A stretch of DNA of 64,000 bases from an uncultured Cyclobacteriaceae bacterium (GCA_947492745.1 CANLOE010000008.1:42560-106559), one strand, 5' to 3'; counted from the first letter of the stretch, positions 52,337 through 60,796 are shown. Translations and numbers: made by a program. The notes: generated from the sequence alone by a model not told the origin.

Positions 52337-54097
52337 ATGTCAGGAGATAAGAAAATTGTTCTTGAAGGGTATCGTGACCTGAAGCGAAAGGTATCCGGCG
52401 AGTCCTCACGATCGTTGCGCCAGTCCTTGGAGAAACTAGGGGAAAGCATTCATTTCAGTTATAAATATTGTCCCGATCTGGAAGAAAACCCCTTGGCCCT
52501 CAATGCGGCCAAGGCTATAGTGGCTGCCGAGAAACAACACCGATCGGAGGAGGTGTACCAGCTCATCGCCGGTAGTGAGCAGGCCTATACCGAACTTTTT
52601 ATTTTTGAGACCGCTACAGCGCTCGGTCTGGACATGGTCCGTTTCAAAAAAGATTTTCAAAGTGATGATACCCTATCGAGAGTCCGCCGGGACATAGAGG
52701 ATGCCAAGAATTGCGGACTACTGGTCTTTCCGGGCCTGACCATCGATGGTGCCCCCTATAACGGTGCATGGGATGATGAGTCCCTATTTGCTGCTATTGA
52801 AAAACGAGGGACCAAGACCATTAAGATCGCTATCGAGAGCTTTTTCCACTGGGGTGCCTCTGCTGCCGCTGTCCTCATCATCGCCACTTTTGCGGCTCTG
52901 CTCATGGTCAACATAGGCTACGATACCCTTTATGAACATTGGAGACATACGAAAATGGGCCTCGTCTTTGGAGATGGAGGGCTGTTATTGCCCCTAGAGG
53001 TATGGATCAACGATTTTCTGATGGCCATATTTTTCTTGATGATAGGTCTGGAAATCAAGAAAGAGGTACTGGATGGAGAACTCTCCGACATCAAGCGCGC
53101 CGCTATGCCCGTTATCGGTGCGCTGGGCGGGATGCTCGTACCCGCACTGATTTATGTACTCATCAATTTAGGTGTACCCACGCTCACGGGTTGGGGTATA
53201 CCCATGGCCACTGATATTGCTTTTACCTTGGGACTGATGGCCTTGCTGGGCAATCGCGTACCACTGGCACTGAAGATTTTCATATCGGCCCTGGCCGTAG
53301 CGGATGATCTTGGGGCCATTATCGTCATTGCGCTGTTTTATGGACATGGGTTTCATTGGACCCCTTTCATCGCAGCATTGGTCATCATCGGTATCATGAT
53401 TTTTCTGAACAAGCGACGGATATACGCTATCCCCGTCTATGTGGGGCTGGGCCTGTTACTATGGTATTGTATTTTTGAAAGTGGACTGCATGCCACTTTG
53501 GCGGGAGTGATCACGGCCATACTCATACCGACCAGAGGTAGTGCGGACCTCCCCTTGATTGCCCGTCAGACAGCTATCATATTCGATAGGGAAATCAGCA
53601 AGATCAAAGACAGTTCCAATGGACATGCACAGGTAGGTCACGGGTCACTCCAAGTGTTGAGAAGTGCTGTGGAGCGGCTCAAAGAGCCCAGTGATTATCT
53701 GATGCACTCCCTGGAAAAGGTAGTCAATTTTTTTATACTGCCATTGTTCGCCTTTTTCAATACCGGGATTTTGCTATCAGGGTCCGAACTGGACCTCTTG
53801 GCCCCGGGCAGTCTGGGCATACTGGCAGGTCTTACCATAGGCAAACCTCTGGGTATTGTAGGTGCCTGTTGGATAGCTTCACGACTGAAAATAGCTCAGC
53901 TGTCCTCCGAAATCGATTGGAAACAGCTGATAGGAGCCTCTACACTGGCCGGCGTAGGGTTTACCATGTCCATCGTTGTGGCCTCCAGTGCCTTTCGAGA
54001 GGAACTATTGACCTCCTCCAAAATCAGTATACTGATCGCCTCTACCTTATCGGCCCTTATCGGGCTGATGGTCCTGAACAGGGTCACCAAAAAATAG
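52337..54097 (+). CDS. nhaA: Na+/H+ antiporter NhaA with N-terminal thioredoxin-fold (DsbA-like) domain
   Basis: 586 residues. Residues 1-160 follow the DsbA/Thioredoxin_4 fold: helix-rich middle (LALNAAKAIVAAEKQHRSEE), ATALGLDMVRFKKDFQSDD, VRRDIEDAKNCGLLVFPGLT (the cis-Pro strand) and YNGAWDDESLFAAIEK, but the position of the CXXC motif reads YRDLKRK, so no redox pair exists. From about 165 the NhaA membrane domain begins: LEVWINDFLMAIFFLMIGLE, IKKEVLDGELSD, ATDIAFTLG, and the ion-binding pair in ALAVADDLGAIIVIALF. Sodium extrusion in exchange for protons. NhaA fusions to DsbA-like domains are known; an inactive N-terminal one is unusual. The start is fixed by an in-frame stop just upstream. 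Confidence 0.92.
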   Translation: MSGDKKIVLEGYRDLKRKVSGESSRSLRQSLEKLGESIHFSYKYCPDLEENPLALNAAKAIVAAEKQHRSEEVYQLIAGSEQAYTELFIFETATALGLDMVRFKKDFQSDDTLSRVRRDIEDAKNCGLLVFPGLTIDGAPYNGAWDDESLFAAIEKRGTKTIKIAIESFFHWGASAAAVLIIATFAALLMVNIGYDTLYEHWRHTKMGLVFGDGGLLLPLEVWINDFLMAIFFLMIGLEIKKEVLDGELSDIKRAAMPVIGALGGMLVPALIYVLINLGVPTLTGWGIPMATDIAFTLGLMALLGNRVPLALKIFISALAVADDLGAIIVIALFYGHGFHWTPFIAALVIIGIMIFLNKRRIYAIPVYVGLGLLLWYCIFESGLHATLAGVITAILIPTRGSADLPLIARQTAIIFDREISKIKDSSNGHAQVGHGSLQVLRSAVERLKEPSDYLMHSLEKVVNFFILPLFAFFNTGILLSGSELDLLAPGSLGILAGLTIGKPLGIVGACWIASRLKIAQLSSEIDWKQLIGASTLAGVGFTMSIVVASSAFREELLTSSKISILIASTLSALIGLMVLNRVTKK

Positions 54098-54119
54098 CAG
54101 GAAAAAGGACCGGCCAAGG

Positions 54120-54464
54120 TCAAGAAAGGACCAGGCCCTCTAGCGTCCAGTAGAGCGTCAACGTATGGACCATCTGGTCGAAGCCTATAATGGGATAGAA
54201 CCTGCGCGGCTCCTCTCTATACTTGGCCGCGAGCCTACTGGTAAACAGGTCCGTGGTACCATGGAGCAGCCCGTTGAGGACGACGTAGGGAAAAAGTTCT
54301 TCCATGGGCATCAGAAAAAGACAAAAGAGCAACAATGTGACTGTATAGGTACCCGTATGTAGAAAAAGCCATTTGAAACTACGGCTCTTATTGACTGCCA
54401 TATTGCTCGTCTGAAAAGCAAAATCCCCAAACCAATGTGCTATGATGATCAAACTAAAAATCAT
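54120..54464 (-). CDS. DUF3307-type small membrane protein
   Basis: 114 residues, about three membrane spans (IFSLIIIAHWFGDFAFQT, LFLHTGTYTVTLLLFCLFLM, and FPYVVLNGLLHGTTDLFTSR). The HW.GDFAFQ and NGLLHG.TD motifs with a later FDQMVH are diagnostic for DUF3307. Function unknown. Convergent with nhaA with 22 bp between stops; no separate hairpin was seen in the gap. Confidence 0.85.
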   Translation of the reverse strand: MIFSLIIIAHWFGDFAFQTSNMAVNKSRSFKWLFLHTGTYTVTLLLFCLFLMPMEELFPYVVLNGLLHGTTDLFTSRLAAKYREEPRRFYPIIGFDQMVHTLTLYWTLEGLVLS

Positions 54465-54579
54465 GCCGAAAAGATATGGATTAAGCCTTTGTCAAACAAA
54501 TAATTAACATAAGCATAAAGTACTGTCCCCTAGGGAATCAAAATGAAATCGTCATATTGACCTTGTATATTTCTGCACT

Positions 54580-56553
54580 ATGTTTCGTACTTTCCGTCTT
54601 CGCTTACTGTTCTGGTTTTTGGTCTTCATTGGTTCCAGCTTTATCATCATAGTGCTCTCTATGGCCTACCTCCGGAAAAGAGAGGAGATATTTGCCAAGT
54701 CCGAGGATATCGACCAAGCCTATCTGACGCTGCTCAAAAGCGTAGAGGCACAGCAGGATTTTTTCAGCTATGAGACCAAAAACGGCAGGTACTTCCTGAC
54801 GGGAAAGAGTGAATACCTGGATCGGTACGGATATTGGATGGACAGTACCTTGAACACACTGACCACTATAGACCCCTTCGAGGACCGGGCCATATACGAA
54901 GCCGTGCAGACCCAGGTCAGCACTATCCAAGAAATAGACTCTCTTTTCTTGCATCTGACAGGTCGCATAAAAGTGAGGGGGTTCAAAGATTTCAGTCTGG
55001 AAGGGGACATGCGGAAAGAAGCGCACTGGCTGGAACAGATTTCGGAAATCCCCGTGGAAAGCATACTCTCGCTCCGTAGGCATGAGAAAGATTATATCAT
55101 ACGCCATGAGCCTCAGTATGTGGACAAGTTCGCGGCCACGGTCACTGCTATCGCCCAAGACCTCGAAGAAAGCAGACAGCTCTCTCCTGTACGAAAAGAT
55201 ACCATCCTGCACCGTCTGACGGGTTATAAGAACAAATTTTTACAATTGGTAGCACTGGACCGAGAGATAGGGATCAAGGACAACACAGGACTGAAGGTCC
55301 ATCTGGACCAAAAAATTAAAGGCTTGGAAAAAGGATTCAGTGACCTGGTCACCAAGACCAGAAAGTGGGCCCGTGACGAGTTCGATAAATTGACACTGTA
55401 CTTTGGTCTGACCGTTCTCCTACTGATCCTGATCAGTATCATCATCAGTGCCTTTATCGCCCACAGGATTACCCGGCCCCTGACGGAGCTTACCCAGCAC
55501 ATCACCCGCTTTGTAGATAGTAATTTCACTTTGGAAAAAGAGCATCCCATGGTACGCTCTCAAGATGAGATAGGAAGTCTGACCAAGAACTTTTCCATAC
55601 TCAAGAACGAAGTCATCTCCCAGATGAAATTTTTCAAACAGCGTGTAGAAGAGCGAACCGAGGAACTGGCTACCGCCAATAGCAAACTGGCACGGCTTAT
55701 TGAGGCCAATAGCCGCTTTGTACCCCGCGAATTCCTGAACAATCTGGGCAAGAGCAGTATCGAAGAAGTAGCCCTTGGCGATCAGGTAGCGCGGGAAATG
55801 ACCGTGGTCTTTAGCGACATCAGGAATTTTACCAGGATTTCCGAAGAACTCGACCCTCAGGAGAACTTCGATTTTCTCAACCGCTACCTCGGGGGCATCG
55901 TACCCATCATCCAGCAGCACGGAGGGTTTATCGACAAGTTCATCGGCGATTCGGTGATGGCCCTTTTTCCAGGAGCGCCCGACAGGGCCATAAGGGCACT
56001 ACTGGCCTTTGAGGACTTTCTGGAAACCTTTAACCGATCGGTGAGTGGAAAGAAGGGAATGCCGACCATAGAAGTAGGGTCAGGAGTGCATACCGGGCTG
56101 CTGATATTGGGTACGATAGGGCATGACAAACGCTTGGAGACGACGGTCATCTCCGATGCCGTGAATACAGCAGCTAGGGTAGAAGGGCTGACCAAGCACT
56201 ATCAGGCACGGGTTATCGTCACGGAAGACACCCTAACTAAGATTGAACATCCGGAGAACTTCCACTACCGCTTTCTGGATAAGGTCAAGGTCAAAGGCAA
56301 AAGCCAGTCCCTATCGGTCTATGAATTCCTGTCACGACGGCAGACCCAAAAGATAGGTTACAATGACCGTTACAATGAGGCTATACGACTTGTCCAAGAA
56401 CGAAAAATCACCGAATCCGCTGAAATATGGAAAGCTCTCTACGCATTGAACCCTGACGATAGAGCGGTGAAAAGGTTCTTGGACAAATGCAATGACTATC
56501 GAGAAGGGAAGTCCCACGACTGGGAAGAAGTGACTAAAATGATCACCAAATGA
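54580..56553 (+). CDS. Membrane-bound class III adenylate cyclase with HAMP domain
   Basis: 657 residues. N-terminal span (LRLLFWFLVFIGSSFIIIVL), an extracytoplasmic helical sensor of about 230 residues, a second span (LYFGLTVLLLILISIIISAF), a HAMP domain (AHRITRPLTELTQHITRF) and coiled coil. The cyclase domain has VVFSDIRNFT (first metal Asp), GGFIDKFIGDSVMALF (Lys and second metal Asp) and TVISDAVNTAARVEGL, where the Asp, Asn and Arg fit ATP as substrate. So it likely makes cAMP in response to a periplasmic signal. The C-terminal 65 residues (IWKALYALNPDDRAVKRFLD) are TPR-like. The signal is unknown. Confidence 0.92.
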   Translation: MFRTFRLRLLFWFLVFIGSSFIIIVLSMAYLRKREEIFAKSEDIDQAYLTLLKSVEAQQDFFSYETKNGRYFLTGKSEYLDRYGYWMDSTLNTLTTIDPFEDRAIYEAVQTQVSTIQEIDSLFLHLTGRIKVRGFKDFSLEGDMRKEAHWLEQISEIPVESILSLRRHEKDYIIRHEPQYVDKFAATVTAIAQDLEESRQLSPVRKDTILHRLTGYKNKFLQLVALDREIGIKDNTGLKVHLDQKIKGLEKGFSDLVTKTRKWARDEFDKLTLYFGLTVLLLILISIIISAFIAHRITRPLTELTQHITRFVDSNFTLEKEHPMVRSQDEIGSLTKNFSILKNEVISQMKFFKQRVEERTEELATANSKLARLIEANSRFVPREFLNNLGKSSIEEVALGDQVAREMTVVFSDIRNFTRISEELDPQENFDFLNRYLGGIVPIIQQHGGFIDKFIGDSVMALFPGAPDRAIRALLAFEDFLETFNRSVSGKKGMPTIEVGSGVHTGLLILGTIGHDKRLETTVISDAVNTAARVEGLTKHYQARVIVTEDTLTKIEHPENFHYRFLDKVKVKGKSQSLSVYEFLSRRQTQKIGYNDRYNEAIRLVQERKITESAEIWKALYALNPDDRAVKRFLDKCNDYREGKSHDWEEVTKMITK

Positions 56554-56695
56554 GCATCATTCGGGTTCGGGGCAAGTGGAGAAAATTCAGTCCGTCCATA
56601 GCCTAATCCATACCCCAATACGATTCGTCCGGGACAATGTGATTCCTTGTTGGAAGAACGCTGTCGATGGGAAAACGACATCATCTCGACTTCAA
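56554..56695. other. Intergenic, possible diverged R7 fragment
   Basis: 56595-56635 (CATACCCCAATACGATTCG, GGGACA) faintly resembles an R7 end. Confidence 0.3.
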
Positions 56696-57024
56696 CCCAA
56701 ATTGATCGATAGGATTTCGTCATGAGGGCATAATTGCGATAAAATCAGCGGTTTAGGTGAGGAGGCCTTTGTATCACTAAGGTGACGAACCTGCGCAGCG
56801 TAAAACCGCTGATTTTGAAGTAACACAAACTTAGCTTTTAACTATCGCCTATCTTCCTGTTCATTATGCTTCACTCTGCGTTGACAATCCTCGCGATAGC
56901 GCTGCTATCCCTGCGGTTATCGCCTTGATGGATACCAAAATGACCCGCGGAATCTTATACGATATTTAAAACCCAAATTTGTATAATTTATGCGCGGAAT
57001 AGGAAGGCTATCGATCAATTTGGG
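56696..57024 (+). mobile_element. R4 element with nested R1
   Basis: CCCAAATTGATCGATAGG to CTATCGATCAATTTGGG. Left flank TTCAA, right flank ATAAA (no clear duplication). The empty-site sequence GAAGTAATTTATG reappears when R1 and one TAA are removed, matching GAAGCAATTTATG of other copies. Confidence 0.88.
56824..56983 (-). mobile_element. R1 foldback element inside R4
   Basis: 160 bp (first base changed, CACAAAC), TAA on both sides (56821-56823, 56984-56986). Confidence 0.92.
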
Positions 57025-57161
57025 ATAAAATCAAAGTGAAAGGTCACCATTTTTTTTAGAAGAGGTTTCGCGCATCAAAGCCACCTCCTGTCAGGATGAT
57101 TTGGAGGATAACTCAAATAACCTAAGCTTTACAGGTATTTTTTTTATTTTAAAAAAAAGTA

Positions 57162-57184
57162 TCCTGTAGAATACTTCTACAGGA
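57162..57184 (-). terminator. Isolated hairpin with A-run
   Basis: TCCTGTAGAA and its exact complement across TAC. On the minus strand it is followed by a T-run, so it would stop transcription in that direction, but no minus-strand gene lies nearby. Confidence 0.4.
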
Positions 57185-57411
57185 CCACTATAAATTCAAG
57201 TATGGGTTCAAGAGCTTGATTATTAGATGACTTATACGACTGGGTGATAAGTTAAGGCAATCCGGTGTTTATATGAACAAGGGCAAATGTAGCTTTACCG
57301 TTTAGAACTGCGATTAAAAGAAAATATACTCCCTAATCCCTGTTGGGGAGAGCAACTGATGCCGAGTTGTTATATTTTTCAAGAATCATTTCTAACATAA
57401 CTCTTAAACAA

Positions 57412-58833
57412 ATGAACCGTTTACCACAACATCTATTATGGATGTTATTTTTTCTCTTTATTGTATCCACCTCATGCAATACCGACCTGGACATATCTTC
57501 TTCGGTAGCAGGTGATAAGTACAATAGTGATTTACAGACCAAAAACGCAAGTGCCAGAGTAGCTTCAAAACCCAATATATTGCTGATATTGGTCGATGAC
57601 CTCGGTCTGGATGCCAGCCCTTGTTATGCTGAGGGTACTGAAAAGCCCTATATGCCCAACCTAAGCTCCTTATGTGCCAATGGCCTAGTGTTCGATAATG
57701 TCTGGGCCAATCCTTCCTGTTCGCCCAGTAGGGCGGCCATACTTACGGGTAGGTATGGATTCCGCACAGGGGTAAGGGATATTCTCGACGTTATTCCCTT
57801 ATCCGAAAAATCCATTTATGACTTTATGAAGGACAACGCCTCAGAAGAATACAATCAAGCATTGATAGGAAAGTGGCACCTTGCAGGCCCGAGTAACGGT
57901 AACCGTAGAAGTCCAAACCTCATGGGAGTACCCTATTATAGTGGTTTGCTCAAAGGCTCGGTCCCGGAATATGACCGATGGTGGAGGGTAGAGAATGGGA
58001 AGCCCAGCACCAGTGAGGTATACGCTACCACTAAAATAACCAATGATGCCATCGAATGGCTCGACGATCAGAAAGAGGAGAAACCTTGGTTTCTATGGCT
58101 GTCTTACAATGCCCCCCATACACCTTTCCATTTCCCCGACCCATCGCTGCACAACCAGGGCCAGTTACCGGAAGACCCTATTTCTATAAAGAACAACCCC
58201 CGCCCGTACTTTATGGCCATGCTGGAGGCCATGGACACAGAGATGGGAAGATTGCTGAACTCACTTTCAGCGGAGACCAGACGGAATACAACCATTATTT
58301 TCCTCTCGGATAACGGTACGGATGCCAAAGTAGTACAAGCCCCCTATAAGAGGACCAGAGCAAAAAGAACCCTGTTCCAAGGAGGCATACATGTGCCTAT
58401 GATTGTTTCTGGACATGGAGTGCAGAGAGTGGGACAAAGAGAAAGGGCCATGGTCAATGTCACTGACGTATTTGCCACTATAGCTGATATCGCGGGTTCG
58501 GGAGTATCAAAAATCCACGATAGCCAAAGCTTCAAAGGCCTTCTCTCCAGTTCGGGGGCAAGCCGAAGAAAATACAATTACACGGAAATCTATTCTATCG
58601 GTACAGGCATCGGTAATGAGCGTAACTCCGGCTGGACCATTAGAAACGATAAATATAAACTCATCGCATATGAGAACTGCCGGCGACAGTTCTATGACCT
58701 GAGAAACGATCCTTATGAAAGGAGAAACCTGCTCAGGTCCAATTTAAAGCCCGTTCAAGCATCTGCATTAAATGAACTCATCAACGAAGCCAACCGATTG
58801 AGAGGACTTCCGATGTGCAATACGGGAACTTAA
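57412..58833 (+). CDS. Sulfatase, lipoprotein, Cys-type active site
   Basis: 473 residues from ATG at 57412; a longer frame begins at 57343 but ignores the signal peptide. Lipobox STSC (LFFLFIVSTSC). Alkaline-phosphatase fold: ILLILVDDLGLDASPC (metal Asp pair), SCSPSRAAILTGRYG (the C-x-P-S-R-xxx-TG signature whose first Cys becomes formylglycine), GKWHL, IIFLSDNGTDAKV and the later substrate-pocket segments. So it is an S1-type sulfatase that needs a maturase encoded elsewhere. It probably removes sulfate from a polysaccharide outside the cytoplasm. It is not accompanied by glycoside hydrolases or SusCD in the window. Confidence 0.92.
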   Translation: MNRLPQHLLWMLFFLFIVSTSCNTDLDISSSVAGDKYNSDLQTKNASARVASKPNILLILVDDLGLDASPCYAEGTEKPYMPNLSSLCANGLVFDNVWANPSCSPSRAAILTGRYGFRTGVRDILDVIPLSEKSIYDFMKDNASEEYNQALIGKWHLAGPSNGNRRSPNLMGVPYYSGLLKGSVPEYDRWWRVENGKPSTSEVYATTKITNDAIEWLDDQKEEKPWFLWLSYNAPHTPFHFPDPSLHNQGQLPEDPISIKNNPRPYFMAMLEAMDTEMGRLLNSLSAETRRNTTIIFLSDNGTDAKVVQAPYKRTRAKRTLFQGGIHVPMIVSGHGVQRVGQRERAMVNVTDVFATIADIAGSGVSKIHDSQSFKGLLSSSGASRRKYNYTEIYSIGTGIGNERNSGWTIRNDKYKLIAYENCRRQFYDLRNDPYERRNLLRSNLKPVQASALNELINEANRLRGLPMCNTGT

Positions 58834-58886
58834 GGGACTATAAATGCGCAAAGAAACAGTCCTAGTAGACTGATAACCTAGCTATG

Positions 58887-58924
58887 AAACCGTCGAACCC
58901 ACAAGGTCTGACGGTTTTTTTTAT
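58887..58924 (+). terminator. Sulfatase terminator with R2 inserted in its tail
   Basis: AAACCGTC and GACGGTTT arms, with an inner ACC/GGT pairing, then T8-AT. R2 starts at 58925, using the TTTAT of the tail as its target. Confidence 0.8.
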
Positions 58925-59020
58925 CCCGGATCATGCGTTGGAACTTCGTGACGAGGGTTTACATATCCATAAATCAGGGGCTTTATTGGATTTGGCATAG
59001 CACCGCTATGGTGAATTCAA

Positions 59021-59349
59021 CCCAAAATGATCAATAACCTTCCTATTACGAGCATAAATTGCTTCAAAATCAGCTGTTTTACGCTACGCAGGTTTTATAC
59101 AAATTTAGGTTTTAAATGTCGTATAAGATTGCGCGGGTCATTTTGGTTTCAATCAAGGCGATAACCGCAGGGATAGCAGCGCTATCGCGAGGATTGTCAA
59201 CGCAGAGTGAAGCAAAATGAACAGGAAGATAGGCGATAGTTAAAAGCTAAGTTTGTATTACACCCTAATGATACAAAGGCCTTCTCACCTAAACCACTGA
59301 TTTTATTGTAATTATGCTCTCATAACGAAATCCTATTGATCAATTTGGG
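59021..59349 (-). mobile_element. R4 element nested in R2
   Basis: CCCAAAATGATCAATAACC to TGATCAATTTGGG, TTCAA on both sides (59016-59020, 59350-59354). Removing it restores GAATTCAAAAAACGTAGTG, the uninterrupted R2 sequence. Confidence 0.93.
59098..59257 (+). mobile_element. R1 foldback element nested in R4
   Basis: 160 bp, TTA on both sides (59095-59097, 59258-59260). Confidence 0.93.
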
Positions 59350-59503
59350 TTCAAAAAACGTAGTGCAACGACCGGTTTGCAGCTATTTAGATCCGCAGTA
59401 GATTTTTCGATGCATGATACGGATTTATGCCTCAGCACTACAAAACCCTTACTTGGCCGGTTTTTTTGACTTTCTTATAGAATATTCCTTTTAGATTAGC
59501 GTC

Positions 59504-60364
59504 ATGGATAAAGCACCTTATATAGCACTGTTGTTTTTGGTCTTCATAGGTTTCGGTAGTGCAAAAGCACAGAAACGTGCCTTTGCCCTGTACAATACCA
59601 AGGGAAAAGAGGTTTCCTATCGTAAAATGTTAAAAGCCCTAGAGCAAAAGGATATCGTACTTTTCGGTGAGCTGCACAACAATCCCATCGCCCACTGGCT
59701 GGAACTGGAGCTGGCCAAAGACCTGCACGGCCTAAGGAAGCTGAGCCTTGGGGCCGAGATGCTACAGGCCGATGACCAATCCATAATCGACACCTACCTA
59801 AAGGGAGAGTTGACCGCGGCCGGACTGGATACCTTGGCAGCACTATGGCCCAACCATGCCACCGACTACGCGCCCTTGCTCGGCTTCGCCAAAGCAAAGG
59901 GCCTATCCTTCATTGCCACGAATGTGCCCCAACGCTATGCGCGTCGTGTGCACCGGCACGGCTTCGGGGCACTGGACTCACTTTCCGGTGAGGAGAAACA
60001 GTGGCTACCTCCACTACCTATACCCTTCGATAGTGAGCTCCCCGGCTATAAGCGCATACTGAGCATGATGGGGGACCACGGCAGCCCGAAATTGGTCATG
60101 GCCCAGGCACTGAGGGATGCCACCATGGCCCATTTTATCCTGAAAAACCATCGAGAGAAACACCTTTTCCTGCATTTCAATGGGGCCTATCATTCCAACC
60201 ATCGGGAAGGAATACTCTGGTACCTTCGGCAGGGGAAAATGGAGCTGGACTGTGCCACTATCTCCACCGTGAGCCAAGAGGAAATCGAACACCTTCTGCC
60301 CGAGCATAGGGGATTGGCGGACTTTATCCTCTGTGTCGATGCGGATATGACCACGACTTATTGA
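59504..60364 (+). CDS. ChaN-family (haem-binding-uptake-like) protein
   Basis: 286 residues. Signal peptide (YIALLFLVFIGFGSAKA). Diagnostic ChaN/DUF399 segments: DIVLFGELHNNPIAHWLELE, LSLGAEMLQADDQ, FIATNVPQRYARRVHRHGFG, AQALRDATMAHFI and FLHFNGAYHSNHREGILWYL. The GE.H.N.…H and NGA.H residues form the metal- or haem-binding pocket (a TIKI/erythromycin-esterase-like fold). Likely an exported protein bound to haem or metal, or a peptidase-like enzyme; the exact role is unresolved. No iron-uptake genes are adjacent. Confidence 0.88.
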   Translation: MDKAPYIALLFLVFIGFGSAKAQKRAFALYNTKGKEVSYRKMLKALEQKDIVLFGELHNNPIAHWLELELAKDLHGLRKLSLGAEMLQADDQSIIDTYLKGELTAAGLDTLAALWPNHATDYAPLLGFAKAKGLSFIATNVPQRYARRVHRHGFGALDSLSGEEKQWLPPLPIPFDSELPGYKRILSMMGDHGSPKLVMAQALRDATMAHFILKNHREKHLFLHFNGAYHSNHREGILWYLRQGKMELDCATISTVSQEEIEHLLPEHRGLADFILCVDADMTTTY

Positions 60365-60366
60365 GG

Positions 60367-60402
60367 GGGCAATTGGCAATTAACAATTGGCAATTAACAA
60401 TT
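60367..60402. repeat. Short AATTGGC/AATTAAC tandem tract
   Basis: CAATTAACAATTGGCAATTAACAATT-type tract directly upstream of an R7 copy. Confidence 0.7.
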
Positions 60403-60404
60403 TT

Positions 60405-60569
60405 ACCCGAACGCAATTGTTCTGGGAGAGATTGAAGACTGTTGCGAAGGCACTGTTCCGCCCGGAACGCCCCTAATGACCAATCCACTGATGAAATTTT
60501 ACCACTACAGGATTTTCCCCTTTTTGCCGAACCCCGAATTTCCCATTTCACTTTTTTTTGAGTATGACA
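60405..60569 (+). mobile_element. R7 element, first of a tandem pair
   Basis: TACCCGAACGCAATTGTTC to TTTTTTTTGAGTAT; about 200 bp before a nearly identical truncated second copy. Confidence 0.75.
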
Positions 60570-60606
60570 ATTAACAATTAACAATTAACAATTAACAATT
60601 AACAAT
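60570..60606. repeat. TAACAAT heptamer tandem repeat
   Basis: Five units of (ACAATTA) with a perfect period of 7 between the two R7 copies. Confidence 0.85.
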
Positions 60607-60608
60607 TT

Positions 60609-60740
60609 TACCCGAACGCAATTGTTCTGGGAGAGATTGAAGACTGTTGCGAAGGCACTGTTCCGCCCGGAACGACCCTAATGACCAGTCCCCTAATGAC
60701 TGTTTCACCAATACAGGATTTTCCCCTTTTTGCCGAACCC
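60609..60740 (+). repeat. R7 element, second of the tandem pair, 3' truncated
   Basis: First 70 bp nearly identical to the copy at 60405, then diverging and ending where an R9-type segment starts (60738-60790). Confidence 0.75.
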
Positions 60741-60790
60741 TTTTTTGAATGGCATGGCCAAGGTTACGTCAGGAGAAAAGGTCAAGATCG
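60738..60790 (+). repeat. R9 segment
   Basis: CCTTTTTTGAATGGCATGGCC and the following AAGGTTACGTCAGGAG match the reverse complement of 3592-3645 with only a few differences. Confidence 0.6.
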
Positions 60791-60796
60791 TTTCGG

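Larger units (their letters stand above)
58925..59423 (-). mobile_element. R2 element containing R4 containing R1
   Basis: CCCGGATCATGCGTTGG to GCATGATACGGA, TTTAT on both sides (58920-58924, 59424-59428). R4 interrupts it at GAATTCAAAAAACG. Confidence 0.92.

Noticed and set aside
54580..56553. Cyclase considered as a guanylate cyclase
   Set aside because: The Lys before IGDS and the Asp in VISDAVN are the adenine-specifying residues.
57162..57184. Hairpin considered as an attenuator of the sulfatase gene
   Set aside because: No T-run follows on the plus strand and the distance to the start (about 230 bp) holds no leader peptide or second stem.
1647..59257. The recurring R1 units taken as a CRISPR-like or REP array
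   Set aside because: Copies are dispersed singly over 58 kb with no spacers of constant size, and have target duplications; they behave as transposed elements.
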